64,000 nucleotides of DNA from Clostridium arbusti SL206 (GCF_000246895.1 NZ_BAEV01000002.1:40648-104647), one strand, 5' to 3'; shown: positions 28,121 through 37,365, numbered from the stretch's first letter. Notes: generated by a model not told the origin, from the letters alone. Translations and numbers: made by a program.

Positions 28121-28542
28121 TTTTACTCCCTTCTATACTTAATACGATTAGACAATGAAAATCCGTGCAAAAATATTTACAACTTTAAAAAATTATTTTT
28201 AATCAAATTACATTTAATACAGTTTAATGATTGAATATCAGGCTTTTATCTTCATAAAATTATGGAAGCTTATTTAGTATGGATTAAAATATATATAATA
28301 AACAATAAATAAGAAAAACTGGTTGAATATTTTGATATATTTTCTTGATACTCAATTGCACTAATATAACAGGCAGGTAAGCATTGATATAACTAAATTT
28401 GTTTATAAGACTTTTTAAGATAGGAAATCAAGTAACATCAATGATTTTATGGATTATTTCCCCAATTAAAGTTATAATTAAAGTAAGAGATGCACATATT
28501 ATACAACTAAATATAAATATCAGATGGGGAGGAGAATTTATT
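28121..28542. other. Intergenic region between sigma factor and Cys-rich protein
   Basis: AT-rich divergent promoter region. A frame that extends the Cys-rich gene leftwards from 28399 lacks a ribosome binding site and looks fortuitous. No gene or structured element recognised. Confidence 0.4.
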
Positions 28543-28758
28543 ATGGATAAGTTTTTAATTAAGAATACTACAAGAGAACAGAGAGAAAAAATTATCAGAG
28601 ATTCACTTAACTGTGGCGGAGGCGGCTGTGAAAACTGTTCTGCATGCGGCATATACGGATCACAAGATCCTTTTGAAATGTATCAGCCATATATTGACGG
28701 TGAAAAAGAAATTTCTGAAATCAATAATGAATTCAGATCTTCTTTCTTTATTCGCTAA
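28543..28758 (+). CDS. Small Cys/Gly-rich protein, 71 residues
   Basis: MDKFLIKNTTREQREKIIRD, then CGGGGCENCSACG and a conserved-looking tail DPFEMYQPYIDGEKEISEIN. Four Cys in thirteen residues suggest metal or Fe-S binding. GGGGAGGAG lies eight bases before the ATG at 28543. I have an impression of similar short proteins in other clostridia but know no function. Single gene followed by a terminator. Confidence 0.7.
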   Translation: MDKFLIKNTTREQREKIIRDSLNCGGGGCENCSACGIYGSQDPFEMYQPYIDGEKEISEINNEFRSSFFIR

Positions 28759-28812
28759 ACAGCTGCCAATGGGATTACTGTTAACTAATTTGTTAGAGTG
28801 TATATAGTAATG

Positions 28813-28853
28813 ACTTAAAGCCCTTGATTTCAAGAGCTTTAAGTTATTTTTCA
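28813..28853 (+). terminator. Terminator of the Cys-rich gene
   Basis: Stem ACTTAAAGC-CTTGA/TCAAG-GCTTTAAGT followed by TATTTTTC. Confidence 0.8.
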
Positions 28854-28959
28854 TGTCTATGACTGCCATCTTAATTAGATAAAAAGCATTCCTTGAAATT
28901 CTTGATTCAATATTTTCTTTTAATCCATCAGGCCTACTGAATAGGAAACCTGAACAAAT

Positions 28960-29002
28960 AAATCGTTATCCAGGGATATAGCAGCCGTTATCTCCCACTT
29001 TG
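28960..29002. repeat. 43-bp dispersed repeat, copy 1
   Basis: AAATCGTTATCCAGGGATAT then AGCAGCCGTTATCTCCCACT TTG. It matches 59042-59084 with three mismatches. Read on the minus strand it gives KWEITAAISLDNDL, a translation I associate with spurious clostridial hypothetical proteins. Confidence 0.65.
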
Positions 29003-29059
29003 CTAGGAGATGGAGTGCCTTTTTAATAGAAAGCACTTCTTTCTTACCAATGAGTATCT

Positions 29060-29150
29060 TACTAATTAATATTATTAATATTATTAATATTATTAATATA
29101 AAAATTAAATTAATTAATATACAAATTAATAATATTAATTTATATATTGA
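29060..29150. repeat. AT-rich simple repeat
   Basis: Runs of ATTAATATT, locally perfect, then degenerate A/T sequence, in the 28854-29209 gap before the DUF2089 operon. May act as an UP-like or curved promoter region; no gene here. Confidence 0.6.
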
Positions 29151-29209
29151 CTTTATTAATTCCCAAGTGTATATTAAAACCATAATAATACATTAGGAAG
29201 GTGAATACA

Positions 29210-29599
29210 ATGAAATACAAAGCCCCGGGCAAATGTCCCGTATGTGGTGAAAAACTTTCCATTACCAAACTTAGCTGTCCAAAATGCTCAACTTCTATAC
29301 AAGGAGACTTCCAACCTTGTGAATTTTGTCGTCTCCCTGAAGAAGATCTTGATTTTATAAAGGTATTTATCAAATGCCGAGGCAGCATTAAAGACGTGGA
29401 AAAAGAGCTTGGAATCTCTTATCCTACCGTCCGTGGTAAGTTAGATGTAGTTATAAAAGCTCTAGGACTAGAAATTCCTGCTAAAGATACTGTTAAGGAT
29501 AAAGATTTAAAAGAAGCAGCCAAAATGGAAATTCTAGACCAATTATCAAAAGGTGAAATCACTGCCAAAGAGGCAACTGAAAAAATTAAAAATCTATAA
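29210..29599 (+). CDS. DUF2089 zinc-ribbon/HTH regulator
   Basis: 129 residues. The N-terminal zinc ribbon has two CxxC pairs (KCPVCGEKL, SCPKC) and a further CEFC. A helix-turn-helix follows (KDVEKELGISYPTVRGKLD). The C-terminal 30 residues form a short acidic helix (ITAKEATEKIKN) like that at the start of the next protein. ATG 29210 follows AGGAAGGTG. First gene of a four-gene operon with the family's usual partners (a bacterial-adhesin-like protein and YvlD), probably its transcriptional regulator. Confidence 0.82.
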   Translation: MKYKAPGKCPVCGEKLSITKLSCPKCSTSIQGDFQPCEFCRLPEEDLDFIKVFIKCRGSIKDVEKELGISYPTVRGKLDVVIKALGLEIPAKDTVKDKDLKEAAKMEILDQLSKGEITAKEATEKIKNL

Positions 29600-29621
29600 T
29601 TAATTTATGGGAGTGTTAAAA

Positions 29622-30065
29622 ATGAGTGAACAACAAAAAATATTGGAAATGATTGAAAAAGGTCAAATCACAGCTGTTGAAGGTATGGACCTTTTAGAAG
29701 CCCTCAATACTGATAAGGAAGCTGAAGCAATGGAAACCTCTAAATCTCTGACTGCAAACAAACCAAATTATAAGTTTTTTAAAGTAAAGGTTACCTCTGA
29801 CAATAATACAGTGAATGTTAAAGTTAATATTCCTATACGCTTGTTAACCACCATTGGTGAAATAGCAAGCAAAATGACTACTATGGTACCAGCGGATGCC
29901 CGAAAGGAAATGGAAGGCAAAGGTATTGACATCACAAGCATTGATTTTGCTAAAATTATTGAAGAAATATTAAATGGCACCTTGGATGATCCAAATATTG
30001 TCGATGTAGAAGCATGGGATGAAGAACACAAAGCCGTGATCAAGGTAAAAATATATGTGGAATAA
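29622..30065 (+). CDS. SHOCT-like/YvlB-type protein
   Basis: 147 residues. The N-terminus MSEQQKILEMIEKGQITAVE GMDLLEAL is a short helical motif common at the N-terminus of YvlB/DUF4097-type proteins. The rest is a beta-rich domain with an IPIRLLTTIGEIASKM segment. Start ATG 29622 chosen for GGGAG eight bases upstream. Lies 22 bases after the DUF2089 gene and is co-transcribed. Function unknown; envelope-stress related in distant relatives. Confidence 0.65.
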   Translation: MSEQQKILEMIEKGQITAVEGMDLLEALNTDKEAEAMETSKSLTANKPNYKFFKVKVTSDNNTVNVKVNIPIRLLTTIGEIASKMTTMVPADARKEMEGKGIDITSIDFAKIIEEILNGTLDDPNIVDVEAWDEEHKAVIKVKIYVE

Positions 30066-30096
30066 AAGCTTTCGTATAATATGGCTGAAATTGCAG

Positions 30097-30366
30097 ATGG
30101 GGAAAAATAAGCATCTTCATTTTTCCTTTCCTGTTCCCTTTTATATCTTTCATGAATTGCTCGATTGCAGCTTGGATTTATTGAAATTTGTATGCTTGTT
30201 TGTATCAAGAAGGCATAATTCGTCTTCATCCTCCTTCACTGTTTATACTATCAAAGAGCTTGTACAAACCATCATAGATCTGTTTGATTCATTAACAGAT
30301 TTTGAACCCTATGAACTTGTAGACGTAACCACTGATAAAGTCAACATATCAATAAAAATCAAGTGA
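30097..30366 (+). CDS. Hypothetical protein in the DUF2089 operon
   Basis: 89 residues if started at ATG 30097. An alternative ATG at 30055 overlaps the previous gene. Neither has a strong ribosome binding site, so coupling with the upstream stop is likely. The C-terminal part (TIKELVQTIIDLFDSLTDFE PYELVDV) looks coding; the N-terminal part is hydrophobic and Phe/Cys-rich. Not recognised. Confidence 0.45.
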   Translation: MGKNKHLHFSFPVPFYIFHELLDCSLDLLKFVCLFVSRRHNSSSSSFTVYTIKELVQTIIDLFDSLTDFEPYELVDVTTDKVNISIKIK

Positions 30367-30388
30367 AATTTATCCATAGGAGGTAATT

Positions 30389-30739
30389 ATGACAAAAATA
30401 TCATTGAAATATTTGTCAATTATATTGACCATTTACTTATTATCAATAGTAATTGATACAATTCATATTGAAGGTATCACTCCATTGCTGATTATGGGAT
30501 TGGTCCTGCTAATTGTCAATTTATTGTTGAAGCCATTTTTGCTATTAATTACACTGCCCTTCAGTATCCTTACCTTAGGGTTATTAACCTTTATAGTAAA
30601 TGCCTGGACTATTATGATTGCAGATCACTTTGTACCTAGAATCAATATGGGCGGATTTCTCAATTCACTGCTTGCCGCATTCATTATCTTTATCTTGCAT
30701 CATTTACTGCTAGATACAAATAAACCAAAGCAGAATTAG
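30389..30739 (+). CDS. Phage-holin-family membrane protein (YvlD-like)
   Basis: 116 residues with four hydrophobic helices. The pattern LVNLLLKPFLLLITLPFSIL TLG and FVPRINMGGFLNSLLAA is diagnostic of the YvlD/DUF360 family. ATAGGAGG precedes the ATG. Last gene of the DUF2089 operon, closed by a terminator. Role unknown, membrane-located. Confidence 0.85.
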   Translation: MTKISLKYLSIILTIYLLSIVIDTIHIEGITPLLIMGLVLLIVNLLLKPFLLLITLPFSILTLGLLTFIVNAWTIMIADHFVPRINMGGFLNSLLAAFIIFILHHLLLDTNKPKQN

Positions 30740-30772
30740 AAATATCTTCCATTGGGAATGCTGCTAAATGAC

Positions 30773-30799
30773 AACAGCGAGCCAAAAGTGCTCGCTGTT
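30773..30799 (+). terminator. Terminator of the DUF2089 operon
   Basis: GC-rich perfect stem AACAGCGAGC/GCTCGCTGTT with a six-base loop. Confidence 0.8.
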
Positions 30800-30835
30800 C
30801 CCATGTTAATAATAAGTCAGTGTGTTTTATAACTC

Positions 30836-31537
30836 CTACTTTAAACCATATTGCCTTTTGGATTCTAATTTTCCATCTATAAAGTTAACATTCAAATAAT
30901 TTTCGTCTTCATTTGTCCATATATAAGTTTCAGTACTGTAATCTTCTTCCTTAGATTTATAGCTTAATTCACCTTCACCAAGTATTGATTTAACTTCATT
31001 ATAAGTCATATTGGTTTTTAATTTATCATACATACTTTTTGTTACCTTTGCATTTTTTGATTCCAAATCAACTTGCGATTTATCTATTACTTTATTATTT
31101 AAGAAACTTATATATATACCTGTTTCATCAGAATTTTCCCACTTATAATCAGCTCTTCTATCACTAAAATTTCCAGAAGACGATTCTTCATCTCCCTCAC
31201 CAAGTATCTTCTGTACCTGATCATAAGTCATTCCCATTTTTATTTTCATGAATTTTTCCATAGTAAATTTTCTATTTTGAACTTTATCGGTGTTGTCATA
31301 ATTTTTATTATTATCATAATTATAACTGTTACTAATGTTTGCTGACTTTCCATGAAAAACACCCATATTTGATAAAGCAAAAAACACCGATATACCTATA
31401 GGTATTATGGATAAAATAATTCTAAAGTTACTAAAGTTAAAGGATCTTTTCTGTTTCATTCCACAACGAGGACAAATTTTAGCATCTACCGGAATGTCCT
31501 TAGTGCAGTAAGGGCATTTTTTAGTTCTATAATTCAT
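30836..31537 (-). CDS. Zinc-ribbon membrane protein with two DUF3862 repeats
   Basis: 233 residues. An N-terminal double CxxC zinc ribbon (CPYC, CPRCGMKQK, residues 8-29) is followed by one membrane helix (about 41-60). Outside are two tandem BamE/SmpA-like DUF3862 domains, each starting with the conserved MTYDQVQKILGEGDE (about 103) or MTYNEVKSILGEGEL (about 177). AAGGGGGAAAAGAA precedes the ATG. Related proteins are abundant in Firmicutes; the role is unknown, possibly envelope sensing. Single gene. Confidence 0.78.
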   Translation of the reverse strand: MNYRTKKCPYCTKDIPVDAKICPRCGMKQKRSFNFSNFRIILSIIPIGISVFFALSNMGVFHGKSANISNSYNYDNNKNYDNTDKVQNRKFTMEKFMKIKMGMTYDQVQKILGEGDEESSSGNFSDRRADYKWENSDETGIYISFLNNKVIDKSQVDLESKNAKVTKSMYDKLKTNMTYNEVKSILGEGELSYKSKEEDYSTETYIWTNEDENYLNVNFIDGKLESKRQYGLK

Positions 31538-31686
31538 TTCTTTTCCCCCTTAAATTAAGTGGTTAATGCATTGGTAATATTATACTAAATTTTTATGTGT
31601 TTATAAACACATGATATCAAAGTTAATGTTTCACTTGCAGAACTCTACAAAAGATTATAATATATACTTTAAGGGGGTACTGTATT

Positions 31687-32364
31687 ATGCCAATTTACTC
31701 ATTAAGTGATGATTTAATCTTTCCTCATCCTTCTCTAGCAAGAGAGGATGGTCTCTTAGCTGTATACGGAGATTTGTCTCCAGAGAGGCTTTTACTTGCC
31801 TATTCCACTGGAATATTTCCTTGGTTTTCAGAAGATGAACCAATACTATGGTGGTCTCCTGATCCTAGATTCATTGTCTATCCAAAAGACGTGAAAATTT
31901 CTCACTCTATGAAAAAAGTACTTAAAAAGAATACATACACAATTACATTTGACACTTGTTTTAGAGATGTTATATGTAATTGTGCTAATATAAGAAAAGA
32001 AAGTGGAACCTGGATTACTGATGAAATGATAGAATCTTACTGTAAACTTCATAAACTTGGTTTTGCACATTCTGTAGAAGCCTGGTATGAAAACAAGTTA
32101 GTAGGTGGACTGTATGGAATTATCATGGGAAAATGTTTTTTTGGAGAATCTATGTTTTCCACTATGAGTGATAGTTCTAAAGCAGCTTTTATTACTCTTT
32201 GCAAACTATTAGAGGAAAAAAATTTTATTATGATAGACTGCCAAGTTTATACTAAACATCTAGAAAGCTTAGGTGCAATAAACATTCCTAGAAATGAATT
32301 TTTGGAACTTGTTGAAAAAGGGATTTCAATATCCCCTTTAAAATTGTATTTTAATAAAAAATGA
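31687..32364 (+). CDS. aat: Leucyl/phenylalanyl-tRNA-protein transferase
   Basis: Transfers Leu or Phe from tRNA to N-terminal Arg/Lys of proteins, marking them for ClpS/ClpAP (N-end rule). 225 residues, full length. Family blocks: [41 protein letters not shown], the catalytic region [19 protein letters not shown] and [35 protein letters not shown] precedes the ATG. Rather unusual in Firmicutes but known in clostridia. Single gene. Confidence 0.94.
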   Translation: MPIYSLSDDLIFPHPSLAREDGLLAVYGDLSPERLLLAYSTGIFPWFSEDEPILWWSPDPRFIVYPKDVKISHSMKKVLKKNTYTITFDTCFRDVICNCANIRKESGTWITDEMIESYCKLHKLGFAHSVEAWYENKLVGGLYGIIMGKCFFGESMFSTMSDSSKAAFITLCKLLEEKNFIMIDCQVYTKHLESLGAINIPRNEFLELVEKGISISPLKLYFNKK

Positions 32365-32410
32365 TTCTTTGTTTACTTTGATTTTTTAGCATTCTCTTTA
32401 TATAATGTAT

Positions 32411-33601
32411 TTAAAAATTCTCATCCATAGATATATTTAAAAAGTTTACTGCTGTATTAGCAAGAAGTGCTGCTCCTATAGGAAGTGATTTTTCATCAAT
32501 ATCGAAATTCGCATTGTGCAGTGAAAAATTTTTTTTATTTGAAAATCCTACCCCTAAAGATATAAATGCTGAGGGAACAATCCGTGAGTAAAATACAAAA
32601 TCTTCACCTAATAGCGTCTTAGGCACGGACTTTATATTTTCATTACCAACAATTTCTACAGCAGACTCTTTTACAATATTAATCATATTCTCATCATTAA
32701 TTAAAGGGCTGTCCCCTATTCGAAACTTGAAATTATAAGTTGCTCCATGTGCTAATGTAATACCTTTAATAACATTTTCCATAATATCTTTAGCACTATC
32801 ATGAATATCTTTATTAAAAAATCTAATCGTTCCAGTTAAAATTACTTTATCAGCTACTACGTTTGCTTTATTACCTCCATTTATTGTTCCTATAGTTATG
32901 ACAAAAGGTTCCATAGGATTAATTTTAGAAGATGAAATTGTTTGCAATGACAACACCAATTCAGATGCAACTATAATTGCATCTGTGGCTTTATGTGGCA
33001 AAGCCCCATGTCCACTTTTGCCAATAATTTCTATTTCAAATCCTCCTGCTGTTGCATAAAACTCTCCTGTTCTTAATCCTATATCTCCTGCTAAGAGATT
33101 TGGATCTACATGCAACCCAAATACACCATCCACTTTAGGATTTTCCATAACACCTTCCTCAATCATTTCAGAAGCTCCACCTAATGGACTTTCCTCGCTA
33201 GGTTGAAAAATAAACTTAACATTTCCTTTTATTGAATCCCTTATTTTAGACAGTATACCTGCTGCCCCTAATAATACTGCTGTATGTGCATCATGACCAC
33301 AAGCATGCATAATATTTTTATTTGTTGATTTAAATTTATGATTGTTTCTTTCTTGTATAGGAAGCGCATCCATATCTGCTCTTAATGCAACTGTTTTACC
33401 ATGAGCTTTTCATCTCAGTAATCCAACGACGCCAGTTTTCCCAACCCTTTCTGTAACATCAATTCCAAGTTCTTCAAGTCTTTCTGCAACAAGCTTTGCC
33501 GTTTTAAACTCCTGTATAGCGAGTTCTGGATTTTTATGAATTGTTCTGCGTATACGAACTATATCTGATTCAATTTCATAAGCTAAATCTTTTATTAACA
33601 T
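32411..33601 (-). pseudogene. M20-family amidohydrolase with one in-frame TGA
   Basis: Together the two parts give about 396 codons, the normal length of M20D N-acyl-amino-acid/IAA-amino-acid hydrolases. The first 63 residues (MLIKDLAYEIESDIVRIRRT IHKNPEL...GKTGVVGLLR) end at TGA 33412-33410. The same frame continues KAHGKTVALRADMDALPIQE, the family's metal-binding segment, then MHACGHDAHTA and normal sequence to the end. The usual residue at the stop is Gly, so GGA to TGA is the simplest mutation. No second lesion seen, so inactivation looks recent. The C-terminal 320 residues lack the N-terminal ligands' context and are unlikely to work alone. Confidence 0.8.
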
Positions 33602-33776
33602 ATAATTTTTTCCTCTCCTTTATCTAGTATTCTAAGCAAATTATTTATAATTTTTTATAAAAATTTGATCTTCCTTGTAATTGATTCATGTAATTTTTAA
33701 TATATTAAATAGAAGCATTTTTAATTTAATGAAAAATTTTTTTAAATTTGATAATAAGACAATTTTAATCTACAAT

Positions 33777-33812
33777 TAGCCGCTAATCATTTATGTAGAC
33801 TTAGCAGCCAAT
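33777..33812 (-). terminator. Weak hairpin after the first solute-binding gene
   Basis: GGCTGCTAA pairs with TTAGCGGCT (two wobbles) on the minus strand, followed by an A/T-rich run. The rest of 33602-33832 shows nothing. Confidence 0.4.
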
Positions 33813-33832
33813 TGAATCTATAAAATATCAAA

Positions 33833-34906
33833 TTATTTTAATTCACCAGTATAATAAGGATTTAAATCATTAGTATACAAGTCTTCGGCCTTTATCTGTC
33901 CTGGCACTTCAAAATTAGTCAATTTATTTTTTTCAGCTGTCTTAACCCAAAACTCAATTTGCTCAGGTTTAATCCATTTTTGATCAGGATATATATTACC
34001 AGCCATATTCTTAACATCCATTTTAAGATAGTCAGCTGCAATTTTTAATGATTGTTGATAGTTTTTATTTATATACTGCTGAGCTTTAAGATCAGCCACT
34101 ATATATGCTTTTACTATATCTGGATATTTCTTTATAAAATCTTCACTAAATGCACGAATAGCAAGTCCACCAATTTCCCCATCACCAGCTGCTTCACCTA
34201 TTTTATAACTGGTAGTAAGAATTTTAAAGCCACCATCATTTTTAGTTTTCATATTATATGGTGGATGCAGTATAGCTGCATCTATGTTTCCTTGTTTAAG
34301 AGCTTGCTCCTGCTGTAGATCATTCATAACAACTATTTGTGTGTTTTTTACATTTACTCCATTTTGACGCAAAAACTCTGCATTTAATAATTCTGCACAA
34401 CTCCCTTTACCACTCATAGCAATCTTTTTTCCAACTAAATCCTTTGGTGAATTTATTTTTCCGTCATCACGTACAAACCAAGTCATATGAGTCTTATCAA
34501 AATCAGGACTGTCAACCATACTATGTAGTACTATTTTCAGTTTTGCTCCTGCTTTTCTGGCTGAAGCAATTGTTGTAACATGTCCTGAAGCAAACAAGTC
34601 ATTATCACCTTTAATTACTGATTGAGCTAGACTTACATTAGCAGGTAAAACACCAGTATACTCTGGGATTATTCCCACTTCTTTAAAAAATCCCTGCTTA
34701 TCTGCTATAATAAACTCATTGAAGTCTGTTGGAGTTGCTACCTTTAGATGAAATGGCTTAGTAAGCTTACCTTCAACAAATTTACCTGTATAAGGCTTAC
34801 TGCTATCAAAAATTTCTGATGCTGATGATGTAGATTTTGACTTTCCACATCCCACTGTTAAAACAAATATCAATACACTTAATGTCAATACTAAAAATTT
34901 CTTCAT
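33833..34906 (-). CDS. NMT1/SsuA-type solute-binding lipoprotein 1
   Basis: Extracellular binding protein of a NitT/TauT-family ABC importer, 357 residues from ATG 34906. Lipobox LTVGC at 18-22. Mature region has the family features IADKQGFFKEVGI, SLAQSVIKGDNDLFASGHVT and DLVGKKIAMSGKGSCAEL. Ligand unknown. It is about 75% similar to the next gene and clearly a tandem duplicate. No intact permease or ATPase is adjacent; fragments of both lie elsewhere in the window (36092 and 48663), so this protein may be orphaned or use a distant transporter. Only a weak GAAAG precedes the start. Confidence 0.82.
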   Translation of the reverse strand: MKKFLVLTLSVLIFVLTVGCGKSKSTSSASEIFDSSKPYTGKFVEGKLTKPFHLKVATPTDFNEFIIADKQGFFKEVGIIPEYTGVLPANVSLAQSVIKGDNDLFASGHVTTIASARKAGAKLKIVLHSMVDSPDFDKTHMTWFVRDDGKINSPKDLVGKKIAMSGKGSCAELLNAEFLRQNGVNVKNTQIVVMNDLQQEQALKQGNIDAAILHPPYNMKTKNDGGFKILTTSYKIGEAAGDGEIGGLAIRAFSEDFIKKYPDIVKAYIVADLKAQQYINKNYQQSLKIAADYLKMDVKNMAGNIYPDQKWIKPEQIEFWVKTAEKNKLTNFEVPGQIKAEDLYTNDLNPYYTGELK

Positions 34907-35002
34907 TTTAAACACACTTTCTTTCTCTTTGTAATTATATACTTTTAACATATACCTATAATTTGTTATTCTATACTTTCTTTTAAAATAAACTTTCAAT
35001 TT

Positions 35003-36091
35003 TTATTTTATTTCACCATTTTTATAAGGATTTAAGTCGTTGGTATATAAATCAGAAGCCTTTACTTTTCCAGGGGTTTCAAAGCCAGTAAGCTTATTTT
35101 TTTCAGCTATTTTAATCCAGAAATCAACTTGTTCTGGAATAACCCATTTTTGATTTTCAGCATATAAACTTCCTGATGTATCTTTAACATCAACTTTAAG
35201 AACCTTTGCTGCAATCTGTAATGACTCTTCATAGTGATTATCCACATACTGCTGTGCTTTAACATCTGCAACTATATATGCCTTTACTACATCAGGATAT
35301 TTTTTTATAAAATCTTCGCTAAATGCACGACATCCAACACCACTAAGTTGTCCATTTCCAGCACCAGCTGCAATTCCATAGCTTGTAGTTAAAATATTCA
35401 ATCCTCCATTATTTTTAGCTTTCATATTGTACGGAGCATGTACTATAGCCACATCTATGTTACCTTGTCTAAGAGCTTGTTCTTGCTGTTGATCATTCAT
35501 AACAACTATTTGTGTTTTACTTACGTCTACTCCATTTTGACGTAAGAATTCTGCATTCCATAGTTCTGCACAGCTCCCCTTACTACTCATGGCAATTTTC
35601 TTTCCAACTAAATCTTTTGCTGATTTAATATTACTTCCTGCCTTTACAAACCAAGTCATATGAGTTTTATCAAATTCTGGACTATCCACACTCCCTGTAA
35701 GCACAACTTTAATTTTTGCTCCTGCAGCACGTATCGCTGCAATAGTTGTTAAGTGTCCTGATCCAAATAAATCATTATCTCCTTTAATTACTGATTGAGC
35801 TAAACTTACATTGGCAGGCAAAACACCTGTATATTCTGGAATTATCCCTACTTCCTTAAAAAATCCTTTTTGATCGGCTATAATCCCTTCAGTAAATCCC
35901 GTTGGAGTTGGCATTTTAAGATGAAATGGTTTTGTTAATTTACCATTTACAAACTTGCCTGTATAAGGTTTACTGCTATCAAAAGTTTCTGATGTTGATG
36001 AGGCTGTATTGGAAGATGATGCTTTCCCGCAACCTGCAAATACTAATAAAGTCATTACCACACTTAATGTTAATACTAATAATTTTTTCAT
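35003..36091 (-). CDS. NMT1/SsuA-type solute-binding lipoprotein 2
   Basis: Paralogue of the previous gene, 362 residues, lipobox VFAGC (about 18-22). Same conserved blocks: ADQKGFFKEVGI, SVIKGDNDLFGSGHLT, LVGKKIAMSSKGSCAELWNA. ATG 36091 has AAGGAG nine bases upstream, so I take this as the start. The frame, however, stays open for a further 64 codons upstream, and those encode the tail of an ABC permease. The stop that should separate the two genes has been lost. Substrate unknown; the association with the acyl-CoA dehydratase relic at 47 kb suggests a shared origin. Confidence 0.82.
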   Translation of the reverse strand: MKKLLVLTLSVVMTLLVFAGCGKASSSNTASSTSETFDSSKPYTGKFVNGKLTKPFHLKMPTPTGFTEGIIADQKGFFKEVGIIPEYTGVLPANVSLAQSVIKGDNDLFGSGHLTTIAAIRAAGAKIKVVLTGSVDSPEFDKTHMTWFVKAGSNIKSAKDLVGKKIAMSSKGSCAELWNAEFLRQNGVDVSKTQIVVMNDQQQEQALRQGNIDVAIVHAPYNMKAKNNGGLNILTTSYGIAAGAGNGQLSGVGCRAFSEDFIKKYPDVVKAYIVADVKAQQYVDNHYEESLQIAAKVLKVDVKDTSGSLYAENQKWVIPEQVDFWIKIAEKNKLTGFETPGKVKASDLYTNDLNPYKNGEIK

Positions 36092-36283
36092 AAAACAATT
36101 CTCCTTGTTTAAATCTTTTATTATTTCCATCTGCTTATTCTTTTTTTCAAAAGCTACTATTATGTAGTTCACAATAAGACCTAGTAAGCACATATTCACA
36201 ATAGAAGCATACATCTTTGGTATTTGATATTTCATCTGAGTATCATATAAAATACTGGTAATAAAGCTAGCGTTGAGGTTTGT
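36092..36283 (-). pseudogene. C-terminal remnant of a NitT/TauT ABC permease
   Basis: Between TAG 36284 and the lipoprotein start the frame reads NASFITSILYDTQMKYQIPK, then MYASIVNMCLLGLIVNYIIV AFEKKNK. That is the last membrane helix and tail of SsuC/TauC-type permeases (MYAxIVxxxLLGLxxNxxxxxxEK). The rest of the permease is missing upstream. It is in frame with the following lipoprotein, so a deletion or stop-loss has fused the remnant to it. Confidence 0.65.
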
Positions 36284-36387
36284 CTAAATAGCTGCAATAA
36301 TGGATCTAAATAAAATTAAAATTTTTTAAAAGATCCTATAATTAATCATAATGGAATTACCAAACCAGGTATTTTATAAAATAAAAT

Positions 36388-36438
36388 AAGCCAAAGATTT
36401 TGAATAAAAACTAATTTTTATTCAAAGCCTCTGGCTTT
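36388..36438. terminator. Long hairpin
   Basis: AAGCCAAAG-TTTTGAATAAAAA/TTTTTATTCAAA-CTCTGGCTT, about 20 bp with small mismatches and A/T-rich flanks. Probably a terminator or insulator. The rest of 36440-36850 is AT-rich with no recognised gene. Confidence 0.55.
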
Positions 36439-36856
36439 CCAGTCAACTAAGTTAAATAGTATACTACTTATTGAATTCATTATAAAAAACTTCTTGTCAT
36501 ATGTCAACATTTTATTAATATATTGTTAAATTATTAATAATTCGTCATCTAACCCCTTCAATATATTCCATCTTATTTTTAATAAAACTTATCTTTATGT
36601 TCTTCATATTTCTCTAAATGATTTTTGTAATACTCAATTTAGGCGAAATTTTATAGTATATTTCATCTAGAAGCTCACTATTATCAATTTTAAACCTATG
36701 TTCTTTTTTAGATTAAGTAAACTTGTTATAATATCAAGTTTTATTACAAATATAATAAAGATGAAAATTATATTGGAATTATAAGCATAATCTAACTCAA
36801 CCTATGCTATGGATGAACCACTTATATATTATAAACTACCATTCATATATTTTATA

Positions 36857-36884
36857 TTGTTTAAATTTTTCCATGAAATATAAT
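36857..36884 (+). promoter_or_regulatory. Probable promoter of the LytTR-DUF3021 pair
   Basis: TTGTTT (36857-36862), 16-bp spacer, TATAAT (36879-36884), 32 bases before the start. A 29-bp motif upstream (36777-36805) is shared with the TPR gene promoter region. Confidence 0.5.
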
Positions 36885-36915
36885 ATAAGTATAGAGAACG
36901 AAAGGAGTGGATTCA

Positions 36916-37356
36916 ATGAAGGTGGAAGTCATTTTAGATGCTAATTCCAAAGAACCCCATATAGTCGTTTATACAGATGAAATAACGGATGAAATACAGC
37001 AAATTCTAGACAGCCTTTCTAATAGACCAATAGATAAATTAATCGGTATTAAAGACAAAAAAATATTTTTGTTAAAGCCTGAGGAAATTTATTGCTTTTA
37101 TAGTGAAAATCAAAAGGTATTTGCTAAAACAGATACCCATTCCCTATGTGTTAAACAAAAACTCTATGAACTTGAAGAAAAACTTAAAGGAACCTCATTC
37201 GTAAGGATATCAAATTCTTGTATTGTAAATATATCCAAAATTAACAACCTGGAACTTTCCTATTCTGGAACAATACAAATTAATTTTAAAAACAATGATA
37301 AGGAATTTGTATCAAGAAGATATGTATCAAAAATAAAAAAATATTTAGGAATATGA
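36916..37356 (+). CDS. LytTR-domain transcriptional regulator
   Basis: 146 residues. The C-terminal ~95 residues are a LytTR DNA-binding domain (KIFLLKPEEIYCFYSENQKV FAKT, then FVRISNSCIVNISKI and KEFVSRRYVSKIKKYLGI). The N-terminal 45 residues are not a response receiver; this is the short LytTR form. AAAGGAG lies eight bases before ATG 36916. Ten bases separate it from a DUF3021 membrane gene, a common pair in Firmicutes where the membrane protein likely controls the regulator. Confidence 0.88.
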   Translation: MKVEVILDANSKEPHIVVYTDEITDEIQQILDSLSNRPIDKLIGIKDKKIFLLKPEEIYCFYSENQKVFAKTDTHSLCVKQKLYELEEKLKGTSFVRISNSCIVNISKINNLELSYSGTIQINFKNNDKEFVSRRYVSKIKKYLGI

Positions 37357-37365
37357 GGTGATATT

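Noticed and set aside
28399-28542. N-terminal extension of the Cys-rich protein
   Set aside because: The ATG at 28543 has GGGGAGGAG; the upstream start has no ribosome binding site and the extension is hydrophobic and not like the rest.
33410-33412. Selenocysteine codon in the amidohydrolase
   Set aside because: M20 hydrolases use no redox residue at this site, the family has Gly there, and no convincing SECIS-like hairpin was seen; nonsense mutation is simpler.
35003-36235. Solute-binding protein starting at 36235 (410 residues)
   Set aside because: The first 48 residues are a permease tail, and a canonical lipoprotein signal with its own AAGGAG starts at 36091.
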